A stretch of 64,000 bases of DNA from Chromatiaceae bacterium. GTDB lineage: Bacteria; Pseudomonadota; Gammaproteobacteria; Chromatiales; Chromatiaceae. This document shows, piece by piece, positions 24,275 through 33,522 of this stretch. Position numbers and translations under genes: made by a program. The stretch covers positions 62,001 to 126,000 of the forward strand of contig JACKML010000002.1 of assembly GCA_024235415.1 (NCBI GenBank), written 5' to 3'. A model generated the notes under the pieces. It did not search any database. It was not told where the DNA came from and worked only from the letters and a program-made list of their open reading frames with translations. The first letter of the stretch is position 1, and the number at the start of each line of letters is the position of its first letter.

Positions 24275-24709
24275 TCAGCCCTGCTGACGTTCGAGGGCTT
24301 CCTGCTTGGTCTTGCAATCGATACACAGGTCGGCGGTGGGCCGGGCTTCCAGGCGCCCGATGCCGATCTCGACGCCACAGGATTCGCAATACCCGTAGTC
24401 GTGCTCGTCGAGTTTCTTCAGCGCCTTGTCGATCTTGCTGAGCAGTTTGCGTTCGCGTTCGCGGGTCCGCAGTTCCATACCCATATCCGATTCCTGCGAG
24501 GCGCGGTCGTTCGGGTCCGGGCAATGCACGGAGTCGACTTTCATGTGATCGACGGTGCGATCCACTTCTTCCATGAGTTCACGACGCCAGCTGTTGAGTA
24601 TGTTGCGGAAATGCAACTCCTGATCCGCACTCATGTAGGGCTCACCCTCTCTGGACTGGTAGGGCGCGATGCCAAGCTTGTCTGCCGGCGAAGTGAGTTC
24701 AGGGCTCAT
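24275..24709 (-). CDS. dksA: RNA polymerase-binding transcription factor DksA
   Basis: A 144-residue DksA. The coiled-coil tip region contains DPNDRASQESDM with the acidic pair needed to act in the RNA polymerase secondary channel. The zinc finger CESC plus CIDC, separated by 17 residues, is complete, so this is the canonical zinc form. With ppGpp it represses rRNA promoters and activates amino-acid genes during starvation. The ATG at 24709 is chosen over an upstream TTG, giving the common MSPELTS-like N-terminus. It leads the dksA-gluQ unit and faces cbbY across about 110 bases. Confidence 0.96.
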   Translation of the reverse strand: MSPELTSPADKLGIAPYQSREGEPYMSADQELHFRNILNSWRRELMEEVDRTVDHMKVDSVHCPDPNDRASQESDMGMELRTRERERKLLSKIDKALKKLDEHDYGYCESCGVEIGIGRLEARPTADLCIDCKTKQEALERQQG

Positions 24710-24818
24710 GATCGGGAACCTCGGATACGACAGGGACAAACTAACATTCACAGATGTTAAGGGCAATTTCGGCGTGTTTTTCGGTAAGCTCGCCGCAAAA
24801 TATTGATAGGAGTCAATT

Positions 24819-25598
24819 GTGCGCCGACCACAAGCGTTGATTTTTGATGTCGATGGGACCCTGGCCGATACCGAACGGGACGGTCACAGGGTTGCCTTCA
24901 ACCGAGCCTTCCGCGATGCCGGGCTGGACTGGGACTGGACAGTCGATCTTTATGGACGGTTGTTGAGTGTCACGGGCGGCAAAGAGCGCATCCTGTACTT
25001 TCTGGACGAGTTCAACCGGTCGTTTAAACGTCCCGCAGACCTCACTGGTTTTATCGCCGATTTGCACCGCAGCAAAACCAAGCATTACATGTCCATGATG
25101 GCCGAAGGGGCCATTCCATTAAGACCCGGGGTGCGCCGCCTGCTGGAAGCGGCCCGCGCCGCGGACATCCGGCTCGCCATCGCCACGACCACGACCCCGG
25201 AAAACGTCACTGCACTGATCGGCAGTACCCTGCCGGAAGGGGCCATGGGTTGGTTCGAGGTGGTCGGGGCAGGGGACATCGTTGGCAGGAAGAAGCCGGC
25301 GCCGGATATCTATTCGTGGGTACTGCAGCAAATGAAACTCGAACCGCGACAGGTCATGGCATTCGAGGATTCGGCGCACGGGGTTGTGTCGGCACACCAG
25401 GCCGGCATCTCGCAGATCGTGGTCACCGTCAACGACTACACCAGGTCGCAGGATTTCGGTGATGCGGCTGTTGTCCTGGATCACCTCGGAGAATCCGGCT
25501 CGCCGGCGACGGCGCTGGCAGGCAAGGCGCCGGACGACGGCGTGGTGGACCTGCCTTACCTCACAGCCCTGTTCGATTCTGAAAGGATCAACGTGTGA
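24819..25598 (+). CDS. cbbY: HAD phosphatase, CbbY type
   Basis: A 259-residue haloacid-dehalogenase-type phosphatase. Motif I is DVDGTLADTE with the nucleophile aspartate, motif II is in IATTTTPENV, motif III is the Lys in GRKKPAPDIY, and motif IV is FEDSAHG. In autotrophs CbbY removes xylulose-1,5-bisphosphate, a by-product that inhibits Rubisco. No Calvin-cycle genes are nearby, so the substrate is inferred by family only. It starts at a GTG preceded by GGAG and overlaps the aminotransferase gene by 4 bases. Confidence 0.85.
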   Translation: MRRPQALIFDVDGTLADTERDGHRVAFNRAFRDAGLDWDWTVDLYGRLLSVTGGKERILYFLDEFNRSFKRPADLTGFIADLHRSKTKHYMSMMAEGAIPLRPGVRRLLEAARAADIRLAIATTTTPENVTALIGSTLPEGAMGWFEVVGAGDIVGRKKPAPDIYSWVLQQMKLEPRQVMAFEDSAHGVVSAHQAGISQIVVTVNDYTRSQDFGDAAVVLDHLGESGSPATALAGKAPDDGVVDLPYLTALFDSERINV

Positions 25599-26770
25599 CC
25601 GACATCGCCAAAAGAATGCAGGCGATTTCCCCGTTCCGCGTCATGGAGATCCTGGCGCGTGCGCGTGCAATGGAGGCAAAGGGCCGGGATATTGTGCACA
25701 TGGAGATCGGCGAACCCGACTTCGTGTCACCGCAGCCGGCCATCGACGCCGGAATCGCATCACTTCGTGCCGGCCTGACGCATTATACCGCCGCCGCCGG
25801 GTTGCCGGCGTTGCGCGAGGCGATTGCTGCGTACTATGCGCAACGGTTCGGCGTGTCGGTCGACCCGGCGCACATCATTGTCACGCCGGGTTCATCGGGG
25901 GCATTGCAGCTGGTGCTTGGGTCGCTGGTGAATCCGGGCGACGAGGTCCTGCTGACAGACCCCGGATATCCCTGCAATCGGCACATGGTGAGTCTGTTCG
26001 GCGGCGTTCCGGTGCCGATTGCCGTTACGGCGGACGATGGTTTCGCGGTATCGCCGCGACAGCTGCGCGATGCCATGGCCACGCGTACCAGGGCGCTGAT
26101 GCTGGCGTCACCGGCGAATCCGACAGGCAACCTGATCGGTGTCGGGGATCTGCGCGACCTCAATGCGGTTTTGCGCCGCAATGCGCAGGCCGTGCTGATA
26201 TGTGACGAGATCTACCAGGGGCTGCAATACGACAGCGAACCGGAGACGGCGCTGGCGTTGGGCGACGACAACGTCGTCGTGATCAACAGCTTCTCGAAGT
26301 ATTTCGGCATGACCGGCTGGCGCGTCGGCTGGGCCGTCGCGCCCGGGTGGCTGGTCGAGCCGATGGAACGCCTGGCGCAGAACATCTTCCTCGCGGCACC
26401 GACGCCGGCACAGCACGCGGCCGTCGCCGCCTTCAGCCCCGCAAGCATGGAGATCCTGGAGGCGAGGCGACGCGAATTCGAGATCAGGCGTGATTTCCTG
26501 TTCGATGCCGTGCGCAACCTCGGTTTCGTGATGAACGAAAAACCGCGAGGTGCCTTTTACCTTTATGCCGATGCGGCCGGTTTCACCGACGACAGCGCCG
26601 GGTTTGCGCGCGAACTGCTGGAGTCCGCCGGCGTGGCCATTACACCCGGACTGGACTTTGGCGGCAACAGGCCCGAGCGGCATGTGCGGTTTGCCTATAC
26701 GACCGCACTCGACCGGCTGGAGACGGGTGTGGAGAGGTTGCGCGCGTTCTTACGGGCAGGCGCCGGTTGA
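25595..26770 (+). CDS. PLP-dependent aminotransferase, class I/II
   Basis: A 391-residue fold-type I aminotransferase. The PLP lysine lies in NSFSKYFGMTGWRVG, the phosphate and ring contacts in ASPANPTGN and ICDEIYQ, and the substrate-binding arginine near HVRFAY. The subfamily contains enzymes for aspartate, alanine and aromatic amino acids, and the exact substrate cannot be assigned. The GTG at 25595 overlaps the cbbY stop by 4 bases, so translation is coupled. Its end touches the end of the convergent cysZ-like gene. Confidence 0.9.
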   Translation: MTDIAKRMQAISPFRVMEILARARAMEAKGRDIVHMEIGEPDFVSPQPAIDAGIASLRAGLTHYTAAAGLPALREAIAAYYAQRFGVSVDPAHIIVTPGSSGALQLVLGSLVNPGDEVLLTDPGYPCNRHMVSLFGGVPVPIAVTADDGFAVSPRQLRDAMATRTRALMLASPANPTGNLIGVGDLRDLNAVLRRNAQAVLICDEIYQGLQYDSEPETALALGDDNVVVINSFSKYFGMTGWRVGWAVAPGWLVEPMERLAQNIFLAAPTPAQHAAVAAFSPASMEILEARRREFEIRRDFLFDAVRNLGFVMNEKPRGAFYLYADAAGFTDDSAGFARELLESAGVAITPGLDFGGNRPERHVRFAYTTALDRLETGVERLRAFLRAGAG

Positions 26771-27499
26771 TCAGCCCTGTTGCGGCCGCAGGTCATCGAC
26801 CCACAGCCGCGTGGCGCCGGCCACGGCAGCCGGCATGGCCGCAAACTGCAGTACGGGGATCAGCATCATCGTGGTGACACCGGCGCCGAAGGCCAACGCC
26901 TTGAAGCGCCTGCGCCGCAGTTGCTCTCGTTGCTGGTTGGGTCGCAATGCATGGTTGCCCATCGGGTAGTCGGCATATTCGATTGCCAGAAACCAAAACC
27001 CGAAGATTAACCACCCGATACTCGCCAGGATATTGACTCCCGGCACGAAAAACAGGACCAGTAGAGGTAGAGCGCGGCTGACAAAATAGAAAATCTTGCC
27101 GATCTCACCGGCCACGGCCGGCGCGACCGCGCGCAACAGGGACTCGTCGCTGTCGGCCGGAAGGATGCCGGTTAATTTTTCTTCGACACGTGCCGCTAGC
27201 AAGGCATTGAAGGGTGCCGCGATCAGATTGGCGATCAGGGTAAAGCCAAAGAACACGGCCAATGCATAGGTGACAGCGAACAGGAACCACAGGATCCAGC
27301 GCACAAACTCGAGCCAGCTGTGTTGCGGCAGCCATTCGTCCATGAATACGTCGAAGTAGCTGCCTGCGAAATAGGCGAGGGCTGCGAACAAGACGATGTT
27401 GAGCAGCAGCGGCACCAGCACATAGCGGCGCAGGCCCGGGCTCAGCATCAGACGCAGGCCCTGAAACGGAAGGAAGAAGCCGCTGATGGCCGAGAGCAT
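26771..27499 (-). CDS. cysZ: CysZ/EI24-family membrane protein
   Basis: A 242-residue integral membrane protein matching the CysZ (EI24) family along its length. It contains several hydrophobic spans, the conserved IANLIAAPFNALLA segment, PGVNILA, and the C-terminal EYADYPMGNH block typical of the family. In Escherichia coli CysZ carries sulfate into the cell. The ATG at 27499 is preceded by AAGGA at good distance and aligns with the family's N-terminus; starts at 27535 or 27598 would add extra residues. It is divergent from the exopolysaccharide operon. Confidence 0.85.
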   Translation of the reverse strand: MLSAISGFFLPFQGLRLMLSPGLRRYVLVPLLLNIVLFAALAYFAGSYFDVFMDEWLPQHSWLEFVRWILWFLFAVTYALAVFFGFTLIANLIAAPFNALLAARVEEKLTGILPADSDESLLRAVAPAVAGEIGKIFYFVSRALPLLVLFFVPGVNILASIGWLIFGFWFLAIEYADYPMGNHALRPNQQREQLRRRRFKALAFGAGVTTMMLIPVLQFAAMPAAVAGATRLWVDDLRPQQG

Positions 27500-27725
27500 G
27501 GCAAGTCCTTGCAGTGATGGCTCGAGGGACGGCATTTTAGCGCGGACAGCGGAAGCTCCGGAGAGTTTGTCGGGATTTCGCTGTGCATTCAGGTTCATAT
27601 AGAATTCGCCGCTACAAGCACTTGTGTCGCAAGCTTTTTTGCAGAAGTTTGAGTACACTCCCGGGGCCGTTCACGGCGGCGCGACACTGATACGACGGAC
27701 TGCGACCATGATAGAGAGGACTGAT

Positions 27726-28367
27726 ATGACGAATCTCCTTAAACTAGCGCGTTTGACCCCGTTGCTGGGCGCTCTGGCAGGAGGGGCGCTGCTGACGGGA
27801 TGTGCGTCGCAGAACGGTGCGCGCCCGGAATTGCCACCGGCGAGCGGCGATGCCCAGTATTCCACGCGTTACCGGATCGCCCCCGGTGACAACGTGCAGA
27901 TATTTGTGTGGCGCAATCCCGAGGTGAGTACCTCGGTCCCGGTGCGCCCGGATGGCCTGTTGTCGGCGCCGCTGCTTGAAGAAGTCCCCGCAGCAGGCAA
28001 GACACCGGCCGAGTTGGCCCGCGACCTCGAAGCCGAGTTGTCGACCTACCTGCGTGATCCCCTGGTGACTGTGATCGTCGATGCATTCGTCGGGACTTTC
28101 CGCGAACAGATCCGCGTCGTGGGAGAGGCGACCCAGCCGCGTGCGATGCTGTACAACGATTCCATGACGCTGCTGGACGTGATGATTCAGTCCGGGGGGC
28201 TGACGGACTTTGCCGACGGCAACAATTCAACGCTGGTTCGGGTCGTCGATGGCAAGCAGGAAGAATTCCGTCTGCGGTTGGACGACCTGCTGCGCGATGG
28301 AGATATCAGTGCGAACGTCGACATGCGTCCGGGCGACGTGATCATCGTGCCGGAAGCATGGTTCTAA
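27726..28367 (+). CDS. XrtA-associated polysaccharide export lipoprotein
   Basis: A 213-residue polysaccharide biosynthesis/export protein of the Wza-like family, as found at the head of exosortase-A loci. A lipoprotein signal ends at LLTGCAS, followed by the export domain (YRIAPGDNVQIFVW) and a SLBB domain (VVGEATQPRAMLYNDSMTLL). It would form the outer-membrane exit channel for the polymer. The ATG at 27726 is chosen because GAGAGGA lies 6 bases before it; ATG 27708 is an alternative. It is the first gene of the nine-gene XrtA operon. Confidence 0.93.
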   Translation: MTNLLKLARLTPLLGALAGGALLTGCASQNGARPELPPASGDAQYSTRYRIAPGDNVQIFVWRNPEVSTSVPVRPDGLLSAPLLEEVPAAGKTPAELARDLEAELSTYLRDPLVTVIVDAFVGTFREQIRVVGEATQPRAMLYNDSMTLLDVMIQSGGLTDFADGNNSTLVRVVDGKQEEFRLRLDDLLRDGDISANVDMRPGDVIIVPEAWF

Positions 28368-28383
28368 GAAGAGACATTTAAGG

Positions 28384-29982
28384 ATGCATGATGTAGTCGT
28401 CCTTCTGCTGCGGTACGCCAGGGGAACCTGGCGTTTCCGTTGGTGGATGCTTGGGATAGCCTGGGCCGTCAGCATTGTCGGCTGGTCGGTGGTGGCGAAA
28501 CTGCCGGACCAATACGAGGCATCGGCCCGTGTCTTCGTCGACACAACGTCGGTACTGCGCCCGCTGTTGCAGGGTATCGCCATCAATACCGGCGATACTC
28601 AGCAGAAAATCTTCCTGATGACGCGGACACTGTTGAGCCGGCCGAATCTGGAGAAGGTCATGCGCATGACCGATCTCGATCTGCAGGCGACGACTGAAGC
28701 CGACAAGGACGAGATAATCGAAGACCTGAAAAAGAAGATCACCTTCGAAGGCACGTCGCGCGAAAATCTCTACACCATCAGTTACGAAGACGACTCTCCG
28801 GACCTGGCCAAGCTGGTTGTCAAATCCCTGCTGACCATCTTCATGGAGAGCAACCTTGGCGAGGTGCGCAAGGATCAGGACACGGCCGCGCAGTTCCTTG
28901 AACAGCAAAAAGCCGAGTACGAACGGCGGATGCGTGAGCTGGAGACCGAGCTGACACGCTTCAAGCAGCGTAATCTCACGTTGCTGCCCGAGGGTTCGGG
29001 TGGCTACTACGACCGCATCCGCGAGGGCAAAACCCAGATCGAGGCGGTCAGGCTGGAGATCTCGGTGCTCGAGGAGCGACTCGAGACAACGCGCCGCCAA
29101 GTTGAGGGCGAGGAACCTTCGTTCGGGCTTGGTCCGGCACCGGAGACCGCGTTTACTGCGGAGACCGGTGATATCGACCGCCGCATCCAGTCGATCCAGT
29201 TGCGCCTGGATGAGCTCAGCATCAAGTACACCGACCGCCACCCCGACGTGATCCAGATGAAAAAGTCTCTGGAAGACCTGAAGGGGCAGCGCGCACAGAT
29301 CATCGCGCAGGCACGGCGTGACGCACCCCAGGGTGACGGATCTGCGTACAACGTGGACAAGAACCCAATTTACCAGCAGATGCGTATTTCCATGGCCCAG
29401 CTCGAGGCCGATGTGGCCGCGAAGAAGCGGCTGCTTTCGGAGTACGAGGCACAGGTGGCCGAGCTGGAGGGGTCGATCGACAAGGTGCTCGCGCTTGAGG
29501 CGGAGCGACGCGACCTGATGAGCGACTACGAAATCGCGAAAAAGAACCACGGGGTGCTCGAGAGCCGCCTGGAATCTGCAAAGCTCGGTCGCAAAGCCGA
29601 CAACAGCTCGGACAACGTGCGGTTCCGCGTGGTCGATCCACCACGCGCACCGACGGTGCCGACCGGTCCCAACAGGGTGCTTTACAGTTCGCTGATCCTG
29701 CTGGCCGGGCTCGCGGTCGGATTCGGTATCGCGTTCCTGATGTCGCAGTTTCGTCCCACGTTCGATGAGCGTCAGATGCTCAGTGACTCGCTCGGGCTTC
29801 CCGTGCTTGGCAGCGTGAACATGGTGTGGACCTCTGATCAGATCCGTGCGCGCAAGGTACGAAATGTCAGTTTCGTGCTGACGTTGAGCGGGTTGTTGCT
29901 GACTTTCGGTGTTGTGCTTGCGCTGTACCAGTTCAATATCGAGCTGCTCCCGCGGCTGGCTCAATCGCTAAACCTGGCATAA
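28384..29982 (+). CDS. XrtA-associated chain-length determinant (Wzz-like)
   Basis: A 532-residue polysaccharide co-polymerase of the type found in exosortase-A loci. A Wzz domain with an N-terminal membrane span (WWMLGIAWAVSIVGWSVV) is followed by long coiled-coil regions, a GNVR-like region near residues 340-420 and two C-terminal membrane spans (around 435-455 and 495-520). It controls polymer length with the kinase encoded 2 bases downstream. No kinase domain is fused. The gene is preceded by the export lipoprotein with a 16-base gap. Confidence 0.92.
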   Translation: MHDVVVLLLRYARGTWRFRWWMLGIAWAVSIVGWSVVAKLPDQYEASARVFVDTTSVLRPLLQGIAINTGDTQQKIFLMTRTLLSRPNLEKVMRMTDLDLQATTEADKDEIIEDLKKKITFEGTSRENLYTISYEDDSPDLAKLVVKSLLTIFMESNLGEVRKDQDTAAQFLEQQKAEYERRMRELETELTRFKQRNLTLLPEGSGGYYDRIREGKTQIEAVRLEISVLEERLETTRRQVEGEEPSFGLGPAPETAFTAETGDIDRRIQSIQLRLDELSIKYTDRHPDVIQMKKSLEDLKGQRAQIIAQARRDAPQGDGSAYNVDKNPIYQQMRISMAQLEADVAAKKRLLSEYEAQVAELEGSIDKVLALEAERRDLMSDYEIAKKNHGVLESRLESAKLGRKADNSSDNVRFRVVDPPRAPTVPTGPNRVLYSSLILLAGLAVGFGIAFLMSQFRPTFDERQMLSDSLGLPVLGSVNMVWTSDQIRARKVRNVSFVLTLSGLLLTFGVVLALYQFNIELLPRLAQSLNLA

Positions 29983-29984
29983 CC

Positions 29985-31031
29985 ATGAGCATTATCGAAA
30001 AAGCTGTCGACAAGATGATGGGCAAGCTGGAAAGCTCGGCCAAGGATAGTCCCAAGGTCAAGGACCCCGACCCGGATCTTGGTTCGTCGCCACCGCCGGA
30101 AGCGCAACAGGTTGAGGCGCTGGCGGCTGACGGTCTGCAGGATGCTCGTCCAGCGCAAGCGTCCGCATCAGCCCCGATCACCGAGAAAACCAAACCGGGC
30201 GTCAACACCGGGCATGAGCGCGCCTATGAGCCTGCGGCAGACGCCACGGACCTGGAATTTGCCGGCGAAAGCTATCTGAGCATCAAATCGCTTGGACTCG
30301 AGGGTGTCTTGTCACCGGACTCGGAGCGCAGTCGCAGCGCGGAAGAGTACCGGATGATCAAGCGGCCGCTGCTTACCCGCGCTTTTGGTCACAATGCCAT
30401 CGGTGAGACCCATCGCAACCTGATCATGGTGACCAGTTCGGTCGAAGGTGAAGGCAAGACCTTCAGTTCGCTGAACCTGGCGATTTCCATCGCGATGGAG
30501 ATGGACCGTACAGTGCTGCTGGTCGATGCCGACCTCGCAAAACCGGGGCTTTCCCGGCTGCTGAAGATCAACAATCTGCCGGGGCTGACTGATCGCTTGA
30601 TTGATGACGACCTCGATCTGAAAGACCTGTTGGTAAAGACCGATATACCGAAGTTTTCGGTACTGCCGGCGGGCCGCCGGCACCGCCGATCGACCGAACT
30701 GCTGGCCAGCAACACCATGCGCAATCTGCTGGACGAGTTGGCATTGCGTTATTCTGACCGCGTGGTCCTGTTCGATTCGCCGCCCTTGCTCGCAACCAGT
30801 GAGGCCAGCGTGCTGGCCGAACAGATGGGCCAGATCTGCCTCGTCGTCGAGTCGGCGGTGACGCCGCAGTTCCTGGTTCAGGACGCGTTGGCGCGCTTGA
30901 GTTCGGTCGACAATGTCTCCCTCATCCTGAACAAGTGCAAACCGGATCTGTTCATTGGCAAATACGGCTACGGTTATGGCTATGGGTATGGATACGGCTA
31001 TGGCTACGGTTACGGAAATGACGAGCGATAA
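29985..31031 (+). CDS. XrtA-associated tyrosine autokinase with a (Tyr-Gly)9 tail
   Basis: A 348-residue BY-type tyrosine kinase partner of the chain-length protein. The P-loop-like start (TSSVEGEGKTFSSLNLA), a Walker A' aspartate region (LLVDADLAKPG) and Walker B (VVLFDSPPLL) are in order. The last 22 residues contain nine consecutive Tyr-Gly pairs, the autophosphorylation cluster of the family, coded by a 6-base tandem repeat with varied third positions. Phosphorylation of such tails regulates polymer assembly. The coding end overlaps the start of the next gene by 14 bases. Confidence 0.93.
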   Translation: MSIIEKAVDKMMGKLESSAKDSPKVKDPDPDLGSSPPPEAQQVEALAADGLQDARPAQASASAPITEKTKPGVNTGHERAYEPAADATDLEFAGESYLSIKSLGLEGVLSPDSERSRSAEEYRMIKRPLLTRAFGHNAIGETHRNLIMVTSSVEGEGKTFSSLNLAISIAMEMDRTVLLVDADLAKPGLSRLLKINNLPGLTDRLIDDDLDLKDLLVKTDIPKFSVLPAGRRHRRSTELLASNTMRNLLDELALRYSDRVVLFDSPPLLATSEASVLAEQMGQICLVVESAVTPQFLVQDALARLSSVDNVSLILNKCKPDLFIGKYGYGYGYGYGYGYGYGYGNDER

Positions 31032-32490
31032 GACGAATTCAACAGACCGCAGTCATGCCTCTGCAGGCAGGCAGTGGGCGACTCTTGCGTTGTCGTGTCT
31101 CTCGGTGTTGATGTCGACCGGCGCCGCCACGGCGGGTGACTGGACGCTGACTGATGCAATAACCACGACGGCGACCTCGGTGGATCGGACGGGAAACAGT
31201 GCCCAGTCCGGCATGGTTTTTCAGGTCACCCCCGCATACACACTGACCGGGCGTGGCGGACGGGTCGAGGGGAACGTCCATCTCAGGCCGACCTTCTCGG
31301 TCGGAACCGGTGATACCGATCCGCGGTTCATGACCAACGAGGGATATGCCCGGGGACGCATGGAGGTCGTGGAAGACGTGTTCTTTCTGGGTGCCAGCGC
31401 AAGCGCCCGGCTGGGTGGTGACACCGGAATTGCCGGACCGGTCGATGCGATCAACGTCAACACCGACGGCTATCAGAGCTATTCGATCGGTCTTGCACCG
31501 GAGTTCCGGGCCCATCTGAACAAGTACGCTGATCTGGTCAGCAACAATTCGATCGATTACGTCTGGTACAACCGCAATGATCAGAACGCCGGCAGCGACT
31601 CCTTGTCGGGCACAGCCCATATCGGCGCGCGCAGCGGCCGCATCTACGGCCCCCTGAGCTGGCGTGCCGACACCTCCGTGCGCAAGACGACCTATGACTC
31701 GCGCGACGATCAATCCACCAGTTACAGCGCCGGACTCGGCTATCGCCTGGATTCGACCTGGGCCTTCAACGGCGACATCGGTTACGAAACGAACGATGTG
31801 CAGACAAGCCGTACGAGCACGGACGGGGTGACCTGGGACGTGGGTACCGTCTGGACACCGAATCCGCGCAATGCCGCCTCGTTCAGCTATGGGCAGCGAT
31901 ATTACGGGGATACGATTTCCGGCGATTACACGCATACCTCGCGACGCACACGACTGTCGCTTGGCGTGGTCCGTGAAGTGACCAACCGGCGCTACGAACA
32001 GCTCGTCGATTCCTTCTTTTTCCTCGCTGACGATCAGGGCAATCCGATTGTAGACCCGAGCAATGGTCAGCCGATCGTCGTCAACGTGCCGCAGCTTCAG
32101 CAGGGTGACGAGGACTATCTGAACTCGCAGCTGACTGGCGCGATGACTGTTACGGGGCGGCGAACCAACGTGACCCTTTCCGGTTCCGTTTATCAACGGA
32201 CCTATGAGGTGTCTGGCAACAAAGAAGACGGCTACGATCTGTCACTGAATTTCACCCGTCAGCTCGGTTCTAATTTCAGCGCCTCGGCGGGCGGGTCATG
32301 GAGTCAGGAAAAGGCCTCGTTCCTCGGTGACAGCGACTATTACGACGTCCGTTTTGCTTTGACGCGCAGCCTGTCCAAACGGACCAGCGCGTCGCTGAAT
32401 ATCTCCCATCATGAACGCGATTCCAATGCGGCCAACAACAGCTATACCGAAAACAGAATCGGTATCTCGCTGACGTCGAGTTTCCTCTAG
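31018..32490 (+). CDS. XrtA-associated outer-membrane beta-barrel protein
   Basis: A 490-residue protein matching the PEP-CTERM/XrtA-associated outer-membrane family. A signal peptide ends near MSTGAATAGDW, and the rest is rich in aromatic and polar alternation typical of beta strands, closing with a Leu-terminated strand (NRIGISLTSSFL). It probably spans the outer membrane and assists export or anchoring of the polymer. The ATG at 31018 lies inside the kinase gene's end just after its Tyr-Gly repeat (GGAAATG); longer forms starting at 30955 would run through the repeat in another frame. Confidence 0.88.
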   Translation: MTSDKTNSTDRSHASAGRQWATLALSCLSVLMSTGAATAGDWTLTDAITTTATSVDRTGNSAQSGMVFQVTPAYTLTGRGGRVEGNVHLRPTFSVGTGDTDPRFMTNEGYARGRMEVVEDVFFLGASASARLGGDTGIAGPVDAINVNTDGYQSYSIGLAPEFRAHLNKYADLVSNNSIDYVWYNRNDQNAGSDSLSGTAHIGARSGRIYGPLSWRADTSVRKTTYDSRDDQSTSYSAGLGYRLDSTWAFNGDIGYETNDVQTSRTSTDGVTWDVGTVWTPNPRNAASFSYGQRYYGDTISGDYTHTSRRTRLSLGVVREVTNRRYEQLVDSFFFLADDQGNPIVDPSNGQPIVVNVPQLQQGDEDYLNSQLTGAMTVTGRRTNVTLSGSVYQRTYEVSGNKEDGYDLSLNFTRQLGSNFSASAGGSWSQEKASFLGDSDYYDVRFALTRSLSKRTSASLNISHHERDSNAANNSYTENRIGISLTSSFL

Positions 32491-32493
32491 ATC

Positions 32494-33522
32494 ATGTACG
32501 AAAACTTTTACAGCCTTTCAGGCAAACCTTTCCAGCTGAGTCCCGACGCGCGCTTTTTCTTTAACAGCTCCGGGCACAACCGGGCCATGGCCTATCTGCG
32601 CTATGGCTTGCGTCAGGGCGAGGGCTTTATTGTCATCACCGGCGGCATCGGCACCGGCAAGACGATGCTGGTCAGCAATCTCTTCAACGAACTGCATGAC
32701 GACAATGTGGTGGCAGCGCAGCTCGTTTCCACCCAGATCAACGAAGACGACGTTCTGCGAATGATCAGCGCAGCCTTCGGGTTGGCGCACGAGAATCTTT
32801 CCAAAGCCGCACTGCTGCGTAATCTGGAGGCGTTTTTTCGCGCGCGTCGGGCCGAGGGACGGCGCGTATTGCTGGTCGTCGACGAAGCGCAGAACCTGCC
32901 GCAGCGCGCCATTGAGGAACTGCGCATGCTGTCCAACTACCAGGAGGACGGTCAGGCACTGCTGCAGAGCTTCCTGCTCGGACAACTGGAGCTGAAGCAG
33001 ACATTGCAGGGCCCCGGAATGGAGCAGGTGCGCCAGCGGATCATCGCCGGGTATCACCTGCGGCCGCTCGATCGTCAGGAGCTTCAGGCGTATGTCGAGC
33101 ACCGCCTGGCCCTCGTGGGATGGCAGAATGATCCCGCAATAAGCGACGCAGCATTCGATGCCATTTTCACCTCTACCGGTGGTGTGCCACGCCGCGTCAA
33201 CACCCTGTGCGACCGATTGATGCTGTTCGGTTCGCTCGAAGAACTGCATGAGTTTACCGACACCCATGTGTTGACGGTTGTCGAAGAGATGACGCAGGAG
33301 ATCGGCCGCGGCGATGGCGCATCGGGTGAATCCTCCGGCTCAGGCTCGGCAGCCGCACATGGTCGCGCCAGCGCCGATCGCCCCGGGGATCTGGAAGGAC
33401 GTGTGGCCCTGCTGGAACAGGAAGTCCAGCAACTTCGCAGCACGCTCGCCAGGACCAGGCGCCTGGTGAAACAGGCAATCATGTTGCAGATGGACGCGGA
33501 AGACGAAGATGACGCACTCTGA
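32494..33522 (+). CDS. XrtA-associated AAA ATPase (GspA/ExeA-like)
   Basis: A 342-residue P-loop ATPase of the type found in exosortase-A clusters and related to ExeA/GspA. The N-terminus MYENFYSLSGKPFQLSPDAR is typical. Walker A is GGIGTGKTM, Walker B VLLVVDEAQNLP, and arginines lie in MEQVRQRIIAGYH. The C-terminal 70 residues carry a predicted coiled coil (EGRVALLEQEVQQLRSTLAR). Its job in polymer assembly is unclear; a role in opening the cell wall has been proposed for relatives. It overlaps wecB by 14 bases. Confidence 0.9.
   Translation: MYENFYSLSGKPFQLSPDARFFFNSSGHNRAMAYLRYGLRQGEGFIVITGGIGTGKTMLVSNLFNELHDDNVVAAQLVSTQINEDDVLRMISAAFGLAHENLSKAALLRNLEAFFRARRAEGRRVLLVVDEAQNLPQRAIEELRMLSNYQEDGQALLQSFLLGQLELKQTLQGPGMEQVRQRIIAGYHLRPLDRQELQAYVEHRLALVGWQNDPAISDAAFDAIFTSTGGVPRRVNTLCDRLMLFGSLEELHEFTDTHVLTVVEEMTQEIGRGDGASGESSGSGSAAAHGRASADRPGDLEGRVALLEQEVQQLRSTLARTRRLVKQAIMLQMDAEDEDDAL

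Noticed and set aside
28378..29964. Minus-strand open frame of 528 codons opposite the chain-length gene
   Set aside because: The plus strand encodes a clear Wzz-type protein; the reverse frame is a composition effect of a GC-rich gene and has no family pattern.
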